Source: a virus. Taken from it: DNA of 36,235 nt. Positions 23,785 through 35,700 of the stretch are shown here, piece by piece. The notes under the pieces are model-generated. The model ran no database searches. It saw only the letters and a list, made by a program, of their open reading frames with translations, and was not told the DNA's origin. How positions within the stretch are numbered: the first letter of the stretch is position 1; the number at the start of each line of letters is the position of its first letter. The stretch spans positions 1 through 36,235 of IMG/VR virus record IMGVR_UViG_3300021964_000210; one strand, 5' to 3'. Position numbers and translations under genes: made by a program.

Positions 23785-26700
23785 TGGCAACTTCAGTACG
23801 CTCGGTTGATTTTTTACCTGAAATTTTTCGTACCAACACGAACAAACAGTTTTTATCTAGTACACTTGACCAGCTAGTTCAGGAGCCAAAAATTGCACAA
23901 CGTCAAGGCTACATTGGACGTAAGGTTGGAGTCGGTGTAAATCCTAATGACAGTTATTTGATAGAGCCAACTGCTGAAAGGACTGATTACCAAGTTGAAC
24001 CAGGAGTTGTATTTCTAAAACCTAATCAGAATGTGGTCGATGATGCAATAACTTTTCCTGGAATAACTGATACTCTTGCACTCAATGGTGCAAATGTTAG
24101 TCGTTCAGATCGACTTTTTAACAGCGAATACTATGCCTGGGATCCATTTGTTGATTTTGATAAGTTTGTAAACTTTGGACAATACTACTGGTTACCCGAA
24201 GGGCCGGATAGCGTTGATGTAAGTGCAACCGCCATACCATTAACAGATGATTTTACTGTAACTCGCGGCACCAATGGCTACACCTTATCTGGCTACAGTG
24301 CTGTATTGCCCACTATTACACTTGTAAGGGGAGGAAATTACACCTTTGATGTGTCACAGAACGGTAATCCATTTTGGATTCAAGCGTTTCCTGGTTCCTC
24401 CGGCTTGTTGCCGTTTACCAATCAAAGTAGTAGAGATGTTCTCGGAGTAAGCAACAATGGTGAGGATAACGGTACAGTTACCTTTAACGTACCAAGCGTA
24501 GATGCTCAGAATTTTTACTTTACACTTATAGATGCTGGTACTGTTGACCTAGTTGTTGAAGATTTACAATTTGATCAAATAAACAATGTTTTGGTTAGTG
24601 AATTCCTCAATGATCATGGTGGCATCGACGGTTTTAGTGATTTGCAAAACAGAACACTTATTTTTGCAAACAATACCGATCAAGGTTGGAATATTACCAC
24701 ACGCTATGACAATACTTCAGAACCATACGACCATCTTCCTTATGATCAGACAACTGAAATAACACTCGACTCTGACAAGTATGGTATATGGAGAATCAAT
24801 TACAACGACATAGACGATCCTGACAGGCCTTTTATAACACTCAGTTACGTTAAAGCGGTTAATAATCTTGAGAAATTGGGCGTAAATTATGGAACAAGCA
24901 ATGCTAGTACCACGTGGTATAAAAACACGGATGGTGTTTTTGAAAAACAACCATTAATTACAGCCAATCTAGATACTTTATACTATCAAGACGGTACTAA
25001 TGATAATTTCTTTGGTGTTATCAATTTCATTGACGAATCAGGCGACGCATTTATAAATGTCACAGAGATATTACAATCTAGCACATATACAAGTCCAAAC
25101 GGCGTTACCTTCACAAACGGACTTAAGGTACAATTTGAAGGTTTAACACAACCGGCAAGTTACAGTGGAAATGAATATTACATTGAGGGTGTAGGGTCAC
25201 AAATAAAACTATTACCGGTGACTGATTTTGTCACTCCTGAGACATATACCACTAGTTCAACTGTACCTTTTGACAGCACCGGCTTTGATGCAGTAGCATT
25301 TGACGACAGCCTAAATGCTCCAACAGTTCCAGACTACATGACTATTAATCGTGCTAGCATTGATCTTAATCCATGGTCAAGAAGCAATCGCTGGTTCCAT
25401 ATTGATATTTTAAACCTTACCGCTGAGTACAATAATGCGGTCGCAGTGTTAGACAATGATAACAGAGCAAAACGCCCAATACTTGAATTTAAGCCAAGTT
25501 ATAGACTTTTTAATTTTGGAACACAAGGGATACAACCAGTAAATGTTATTGATACTGTTGAACTTGACGCATTTAGTAACGTAAACGGAAGTATTGGTTA
25601 CAGCACCGACGGCTACACATTAGCTGAAGATAGTAGGGTAATTTTTGCTGCTGATCTTGATCCTGCTGTACGAAACAAAGTTTATGTTGTAAAATTTATT
25701 ACATTTGATGACAGCACAGGTCCTGTTATTGATTTACAGCCAGCTGATATTACTTCACCAGGAGTCAGCACAAATCAAAGTGTTGTACAACTTAGTGGTG
25801 TGAAAGGACAAGGTAAAAGTTATTACTATAACGGTAGTAACTGGGTACAATCACAGCAAAAAACCAAAGTAAACCAACCACCTCAATTTGATGTTTTTGA
25901 CAAAAATGAAAACAGTTTTGGTGACACCACTGTCTATCCTAGCACTTCATTTGCTGGAAGTAAATTATTCAGTTATGCAACTGGAAGCGGAGTTGCAGAT
26001 GCTGTAATTGGACAGCCGTTAAAGTATCTTAGCATCAACAATGTTGGAGACATTACATTTGCCAACAATCTATACACCGATACATTTGTTTATGTTGATG
26101 GAAGTGTGAGTGTCACCCAAAATGTTAGCCTTGGTCATGTGCAACAGTACAGTACATTAACAGATTACACAAAATATCTTGGTTGGCAAACAACAACCAA
26201 TGAGGTTACAAGCAGACAAATCTTCAACTTTACCTACAGTGGCAATCCACTGGTAATGGATATTAGGGTTGATACAGTTGGTACAGCAGTGCCAGTAAAG
26301 GTTTTTGTGAATGGAGAGTTTGTACTACCAAGCTCATATACGGTTACAACAAACAATAACGGATTGAGTGTGGTTACCTTTGTAACTGCTCCTGCAAATG
26401 GTACGCCAATACAAGTTAGCGTGACTAGTAATACAGCAAGCCAGATTGCCTACTATTCTATTCCTGCTAATTTAGAAAACAACGCTATTAATATCAACAC
26501 CAGCGAGTTCACCCTGGGCACCGTTAGAAATCATTATAACACTATTTGTCAGAATTTACAAGACTTTACAGGAAAAATTAACGGTGCTAACAATATACGT
26601 GATCTAGGAAATATTACTCCATACGGCGAAAGTATACAGCAACAAAGCTCGCCGTTGACATTTGCTGGCACTTTCTTAAAAGACAAAGACTTTGACTTTT

Positions 26701-29700
26701 TTAACGCTATTGATTGGGCTAGTTATGAATATGAAAAATACAAAAATGTTATACTAGATACTGTAGCAAAGAATGATTGGTCAGGAAAAACTAATGCGTA
26801 CATATTAGATACCTGTTTACAAACTATTAATGCAGGAAAAAATCAGCTAAGTCCATTTTACTGGAGTGACACATTACCCAGCGGTAATACCTATGATGAG
26901 ACCAAATATACATACACTGTAATCTCCACTAATGTTTTTGACACGTTGTATACCTATGACTTTACTACAGCAAACTATCAAGGACTTGTAGTTTACCTCA
27001 ATGACGTGATTCTATCTGGCGACGGGCACGATTATACAGTTGCAACAGACGGACCTCGTATAACCATTAATACAGATAGGATCACACTTGCGGTAAATGA
27101 CGTGATAACAATTCGAGAATACACAGCTACATATGGTAACTATGTCCCTCCAACTCCAGCTTGTATGGGCTTGTCTTCTTTATACGAGCCTGAAAAATTC
27201 ACAGACAATACCTATGTTACGCCAACAGATGTAATTCGAGGACATGACGGAAGTTTGACTGTTGCATTTGGAGACATTCGTGACGATGTATTGCTTGAAT
27301 TTGAAACACGCATTTATAGTAACGCTAAGGTTGCAGATAGGTACAATCAAGCCCTTGAAAGCACAGATGTTATTCCTGGCGAATTTAGAACAACAGATTA
27401 CACCCTCGTTGAAGTAAATGAAATACTATCACAGAGTTTCCTCAGTTGGGTCGGAACAAATAAACTTGACTACAAAACACAAGTCTATGATGCTAACAAT
27501 GCATTTACATGGAACTACAGCAACAGTCAAAACAAACTAGATGGCACTATCTTGCTTGGTGGTTGGAGAGGCATCTATTTTGATCTTTACGACACAGATA
27601 GTCCTCATACCCGTCCGTGGGAAATGCTTGGACTAACAGAAGAACCAACATGGTGGCAAGACGCCTATGGCCCTGCTCCGTATACCAGCGGAAACCTAGT
27701 ACTGTGGCAGGATCTACGTGACGGTAAAATTGTTTATCCTTCTGGTTCGGTGGTTATAGAAAAATACAAGCGTCCACAACTACTAGATATTATACCAGTG
27801 GACAGTGAAGGTAATTTATTGGCGCCGATGTATGTTGTGGTTGGAAATTATGATCAAAACAGTTTCCAAAAGAGTTGGAACTTTGGCGACCAAGGTCCAA
27901 CCGAAACCGCTTGGAGACGCAGTAGTCAATATCGGTTTGCATTGCAAAAACTTCTAGCATTAACAAAGCCAGCAAAGTATTTTTCACTTTTTGCTGATCT
28001 TGATCTTTATAAAAGAAACAGTGATTATAATCAATATTTGTACAATCAGAGATATCGTGTAAACGCAGAAAACATTGTTATATACGGCAATGGAACAAGC
28101 AAAAACAGTTATATCAATTATATCGTCGATTATAATCGTATTAGGGGGCTAGACAGCACAACAGCTCTGACCACAACGCTACAAAACATTGACATACGTT
28201 TGTGCTACAGACTGGCTGGATTTACAGATGAAAAGTATTTTAGAATTTACAGCGAAAAGAGTTCACCAAATAGTTTAAACGCAAGTTTACTTTGGCCGGA
28301 CGAAAGTTTGCAGTTAGTATTGTATAAAAATCCTGCTAGCAGTGAAATAAACTGGAGCAGTGTTATTATACAAAGCACAGCAACAGGTTATGCAGTATAT
28401 GGGTATAGCACCACTAAACCTTACTTTGAAATATATCGTAGTTTAACCAATGGCAACTACAACACTATTCAGGTTAACAATGAAACAGTGCGTGTTGCAA
28501 AAGATTTTTCAAATACTGTGGTGCGAGTTCCATACGGATACTCATTCTCTAGTATCAGCAGTGTGGTTGACTTCCTAATCAGTTATGGGCAGAAACTGTC
28601 TGACCTTGGAATGAGTTTTGAATCACAGTACAACAATGTGGTTTTAAATTGGACACAAATGGCAGAAGAATTTGTGTATTGGACGCAACAAGGTTGGAGC
28701 GAAGGTGCTATAATTAATCTCAATCCAAATGCAAATCGTCTTGAAATGACAGGTTCTAACACCGTAGTTGACAGTCTAGTTGCACCAGGTAAAGAAACTG
28801 CACTACTTGATGCAAACAGGCAACCAATTCAAAGCAAAGACTATGTTGTGGAACGATTAGAAAACACGTTCACACTGCTGTCGCAGAACAACACCACATT
28901 CAACTATTTGAATGCTCAGTTTGTAAGTTACGAACACATTATTGTATTTGATAACACCAGTATTTTTAATGATCTATTATATAGTCCGGGTACTGGTGCT
29001 AGACAGACACGTCTACTATTTGACGGAAGAATTACCAGTGACTGGAATGGTACACTTGATGCCCAAGGGTTTATTTTAAATCAAGATAATATCAAAGAAT
29101 GGGTACCAAATAGAGCCTACAGTAAAGGCGAAATTGTACTTTATAAAGATTCATACTGGAGTGCAGGATCAATTTTACCACCTGCGGAAAAATTTGACTT
29201 CAATGATTGGATCAAGAGTGATTACAATCGTATTACAAAAGGGTTGTTACCTAACCTTGCTCAAAAGAGTGAATTGGTTAAAAACTATTACGACACCAAG
29301 ACAGCAAACACGGAACAAGACGCTGACTTGCTAGCATTTGGGTTGATTGGTTTCCGTCCAAGAGAATATATGGAGGCTTTAAATCTAGACGATATAAGCC
29401 AGGTAAATCTTTTCCAACAATTTATTGGAACTAAAGGAACCACCCAGGCAACTGATGTCTTCAGCAAAGCTAGCCTTGACAAGGAAGTTGCTGAATATGA
29501 CATTTTTGAAAACTGGGCAATACAACGTGCTTACTATGGTGCTAATGCAAACCGTAGTTACTACGAACTTAAACTAGACGAGTCTTTGTTACTGTCAAAT
29601 CCGTCAACTGTTAGTGTAATTGAACCCGGAATGACCAACACAGCAAATCAGCAGGTATTGTTAAGCAATCTTTACAAGGAGAGTTACAAACTTACTGACA

Positions 29701-32700
29701 CCGATATTTTACCAGCTGTGGTTTATTCCAATGATGATACTTCGTTACCAAGTGCTGGTTATGTTAACCTCGACGACGTAGATTTGCAAGTTTTTGATCT
29801 TAACGATTTAACAAGTCTGATAAGCGAGATTGATAATATTGCACGTGGTACGGTAATATGGGTAGCAAAGAGCAATCCTTTTGACTGGAATATTTACAGA
29901 TCAAATATTGTAGATCCCCCGCTAGTGCAAGTAAGAGATAATTTAGATGGTACATCAACCTTTACTTTTAGCGGTAATCACGGACTTAATGCAGGCGATA
30001 GAATCATTATTAAATATTTTGATTCAGATGTTGATGGTGCCTATGAAGTTGCAACAGTTCCAGGTTTAAAAACAATTACACTTGAACTCAGTCTGCCTGG
30101 AGATGAAACAGTGCTTACTGGTGTAGGTACTGTTTTTGTTTTAGAAAGCGTCAGGGTAGCACAAGCCAGCGATATAAACAATTTAAGTTTTGTTAACAAT
30201 ATTGTAGCGGGTAATCAAGTATGGGTTGACAATGATGGAACAGATCATTGGGCAGTTTATGAAAAGAGTAATCCGTTCACAAGTAATAATAGCATTCAAG
30301 CAGTAGGAGAATCCGCAAATGATTTATTTGGTACAGCAATCGGGCAAGGCTTTGATAATCAAGGCGCATTAATTGGTGCACCTGGTTATAACAGCACAGA
30401 AGGCGGCGTGTTTGCATACAATAAAGCGGACCAGACTTCCTTTCTTGAAAAAACTGTTTTAACAGCAAAAGGCGCCAGCAATTTTGGAGACGTATTGGAT
30501 GTAGGTGGCAGCGCATGGGCGGTTGCTGGCGCTCACCAAAGTGCAAGTTCAAGAGGTTATGCCTATACCATACTTCGTTCAAACGTGACAGGTTCCTTTG
30601 ACCTGAAGCAATGCCTTTCAGAATCAACAGCAAGTGCAAGCAGTGAACTAGGTAAAGCAGTAACTATCAGCAACGATGAACGTTGGATGTACATTGGATC
30701 TCCAGGAGATGACAAAGTTTATTGCTATAATAGAATTGATGTACAAAATCAAGAATTAACTTTCATAGGTAACGGATCAACAACTGATTTTGATATCAGC
30801 GATACAATCATTATTGATGATGATAGTGGATTAGGTGGAATTGGAAGTCAACAGATAAATGTTTCAATTAACAATGTGCGTCAGGTACCAAACACTGACT
30901 TTACTTACTCTAACGGCATTGTTGCTATTCCAGCAGCTCCAAACGAAGGTGATGTAATTCTTATCACACGCAAGCAAAGTGTTTCGTACTATCCTACTAG
31001 TCCGCAAACTGGATTCTTGATCGAAGATCTGTATACCGTTTCTGACATTTATAGTTTTACTGTTGTTGATGATGGTGTAATTTTACGTCCATATATTGAC
31101 TATACATTTGATGCATCAACAAAAACAGTTACAACCACATCAGGAGTCACAGGAAGCATTGTATTCTCAAGTTCGACGCACTGGAGATTGATTACTACAA
31201 TCAGTTATGCAGGAGTTGACAGCAGTGGTATCAACTTCGGCGAAGAATTAACCACCACCACAGATGGTCGACAGATCATGATTGGAGTTCCAACGGTAAG
31301 CGCCGGCGACGAGCAACCCAATGCTGGACAAGTTTTTGTATATGACAGAAGCGTGGAAAGGGTACAAGTTACCAACGCAAGTACAAAAATTTACACAACA
31401 ATTCGAACACCAATTGGGCCAGTTACTGTTAAACTAAACAAGCAATTCTTGATTAGAGATACTGGCACCAACAATAATGGACAATACACAGTGGTTGGTA
31501 GCACCGTTACTCTTAAATCAAATGTGACATTACAGGTTGGTGATATTTTAGAATTTGAAACAAACAACTTCAATCTGATGCAAACAATCGACGCACACAA
31601 TACTCAGCGAGATGCGCAGTTTGGCTACAGCATTGATCAATGCTCAACAAACTGTAGCCTGTATATTGGTGCTCCCTATTGGAACAGCGCATTACAAACA
31701 GAAGTAGGAAACGTTGAACGTTGGATAAATCAAAATAGGCTGTACGGAAGCATTACCAGTAAAAATGCCTATACAATCCTAACACCAAACGACAGTATTC
31801 GCATTAATGATGTGGATGTGTTAGTGGTAGCGCCAGCAACATGGGGAGCAGGAACAACGTATACTGCTGGTACATTCGTACAGGATGGTGCCTCAATTTA
31901 CAAGGCAATACAATCTGTACCAGCTGGTACTGCAACGTCAGATACTGATTATTGGGCACTGAGTAACTGGATTGAGTCCTATGCTAATGATATTAACACT
32001 GCAGATCTTCCAAATGTACTTGCTTCTTATACCAATGGTTTATTGTCGCTGAATTTAATCAATGCTAATGCAGGCGATGAATTTATTAAACTTGTGGTAT
32101 TACCTGGATTAGGTGGAGCATGGACAGCCCTAGGCTTTACGCCAATGGTACATGCACAAACTATTACTGCGCCAATACAGCAAGAGCAAGGGCATTTTGG
32201 CCAGAGTGTTAACATCAATGACCAAGCAACTAGTCTGACCATTGGTGCTCCTGATAGTACTGCTAATTTACCAACTACCTTTGACGGGAACACTACATTA
32301 TTCAATGGCGGATCTGTTGATTTCATTGATGCTGTCACGCGAAGTGGAGTAGTTTATACCTATGACTTTTTAAGTAGTGCCAATGCAAGTGCAACCAACC
32401 CAGGCAAATTTGTTTTTGGGCAACAGATTTACGATCGGTCGTTAAGTGAGTTTGATAATTTTGGTTCAACTGTAAACTATGTAAATGGTGTACTACTAGT
32501 AGGAGTTCCTTTAAGTGATCTCGGTGATAGCATTGGCGATTTTGGTCGGGTGGCACAGTTTAACAACCCAGGCGCCAAGTTTAGTTGGACAATTAAACAT
32601 AGACAACAACCAATTGTTGATATTTCATTACTTAATAGTGTGTTCACTTATAATCGTACTACATCAACAGTTACCCAGTACCTCGATTATATTGATCCAT

Positions 32701-35700
32701 TACAGGGTAAAATCCTTGGTGCCGCTAAACAAAATATTGATTACACCGTAGGTCTTGATCCAGCATCTTACAACGTTGGCGATTTTAATAACACCGGACA
32801 ATATTGGGGCGATGAACGAGTAGGTGAAGTTTGGTGGGACGTTAGCACAATGCGGTATGTTGATTACCATCAAGACACAATTGAATACAAAGCAAGAAGA
32901 TGGGGACAACTCTTTGAAGGTAGTAGCATTGATGTATACCAATGGATCAAGAGTGATAATCCACCTGCATCCTATACAGGACCGGGAACAGTTTATAACA
33001 CAGCACGTTATGCTGTGTCAAGCGAACTTGATCTGAATGGAGTCTTTGCACCAGTGTATTATTTCTGGGTAAAAGGCTTAAGCAGTGTAAGCCAAGCAAC
33101 AAATAAAACACTAAGTGTACTAGCAGTTGCTCAATACATTGAAAATCCACGTAGCAGTGGTATTCAGTATATTGCACCGGTTGCACAAAACACTGTTGCA
33201 CTTTATAACTGCAACGATTTAATATCGTCAACCGATACAATCTTACATATAGAATTTGATCGTGAAAGCAACGACGATAATGTCCACGTGGAATACGATT
33301 TAATTGCTAAAAACAATCCTACCAGTTTCTTAAGCGACGGCACATACAGGAAGTTGTTGGACAGTTTCTGTGGCGACGATACCTTAGGAAACAAAGTACC
33401 AGATTCAACATTAAGCATTGCAGACCAATACGGAATAAACTTTAGACCAAGACAAAGCATGTTTGTTGATCGATTCTTGGCTTTAGAAAACTATTTTGAC
33501 CGTGCAAACAAAATACTTGCATTGTATCCTATTGTTGAACAAAAACTGTTTACACTTTTGAACAGCGAAGAACCTGAACCAACAAGCGCCAGTGGACAAT
33601 GGGACAAACGTGTGCTTAACTATGCCGAACTCACGTATCAAAATCTTGAAATTGTGTCAGCAGGGTATAGGTATTTGGTAGCAAGCGACGAAACACAAAA
33701 TGGTTTGTGGACAATCTACAGCTTGCAAGCCGACGGCACCCTTTTGTTAAACCGTGTACAAACTTATGATACTAAGCAGTTCTGGACATATACAGATTGG
33801 GTACTACCTGGATATAATCTTTCCAATGAGATTGTTGCTGAGGTGGCAACTTTTAATGACATTGCTCTCCTTACTAATGTAGCCAATGGGCAAAGTGTAA
33901 AAGTTACGGCTAACAGCTTTGGTAAGAGTGAAATCTACCAACTTGTGAATGGAACTTATATTAGGGTATTTGCTGAAGATACAACTATTCAAATAAGCAG
34001 TACTGTTTGGGATTATTCTATAGGTAGGTTTGGCTTTGATATTGAAGTTTTTGATGCGCAAAGATTTGATAGATTCCCAAGCACAGAAACGCGGCAAATA
34101 TTAAAAGCTCTCAACGAGGAAATTTTCACAGATAGTTTGTTGATACACCGTAATGAATTGCTAGTACTAATGTTTGAATACATTATGACTGAACAAAATG
34201 CGCCTGACTGGTTATTCAAAACCAGTTTGGTTGATATACAGCACAAAATTCGTGACCTTATTCCTTATCCAGTATACAAACGTGATAATCAAGACTTTGT
34301 ATTAGATTATATTAAAGAAGTTAAACCTTATCACGTGAAGATCAAGGAGTTTAGTTTACGTTATGATGGTGTTGACAATTATCTTGGCAGTCTGACTGAT
34401 TTTGACTGCCCAGCATACTACAACAGTACTATTGGTGCTTTTGTAAGCCCAATTCTTACAGACACGGGCGATGGCCTGTTAAACAGCGGATTGCCAAATC
34501 TGAGCGAAACACCAAGTACAGATCCAATTTGGTCAACTTGGCCTTGGAGTCAATGGTACAACAACTATACACTCAGTTTAGCAAGTGTGTCAGTGGTCGA
34601 AGGCGGTAGTGGCTACACAGTAGAACCTCAGGTCACTGTGACTGGTACAGCCACAACCCTGCCTACACTGAGAGCCAGGATTAACACAGCAGGAGAAGTC
34701 ACTGAAATTGAAGTTATAAGTGCTGGCACTGGTTATACAACCACACCTGTGATTACAATTACCGGAGGCAATGGCACAGGCGCAATAGCAGTTCCTGTTA
34801 TGCAAAATAACATGGTAAGAAGTTTTGACACCACTCTCAAATTTGACCGTTATGAGTACACAAGCAGCGTTCAAGACTGGACTGCAAACACCGACTACAC
34901 TGAAGGTAGCCTGGTACGATATGAAGGTAATGTTTACAGTGTAAACGAGGTTGCGGACAGCACAGAGTTAGACAGCGGCAATGAATTTGATCCTGATTTC
35001 TACACACTTGTAGACGAAAGCACACTTAGTGGCGTTGACCGTATCATTGGTTTGTATCAACCTGATCCATCAGATCCTGGTCGAGATCTTGCGCTTTTAA
35101 TCAGCGGTATTGATTATCCAGGTGTTCAGGTTCAAGGTCCTAGATTCAATCAAAACACTGGATTTGACGTTGGAAACTTTGACATAAATCCGTTTGATAA
35201 CTTGGATTTTGGTCCTGAAGGTTTGCCAACTTATAGCCAAGACATACTAAATGCAATCTATTCTAGCAGTTTCACTGACACATACCTTGGCACTCGTGTC
35301 ACAGATATTAACGTGGATGGCAGTGAGTTCATTGACACATACAGTTCGCATGCACCTGAAGAATTAGTGCCAGGCAGTAATTTTGATACACTTGACTTAA
35401 CTGTTAGTACACGCCCTGGAGCAGATTGGACTGGTGATGGACATGGATTCAATGTACAATCGGTTGATTTTGTGTCCACTGGTACAAGTTTAACTGTTGA
35501 CTGGAGCGGACAGATGCAACATCCAGTTGGGGTAAGTGTTGAAAACCTAAGCACTGGTATTAATCTTAATGCCATCCAGCATTTCACAGTAAATTGGCCA
35601 GCTAAAACTGTTAGCGTGACCGATGGTATAAGTGCAGATGACATTGTGCGTGTTAGAACATTTGGTGTTGGTGGCGGAAATCAGCTGTTACGTCAAACAC

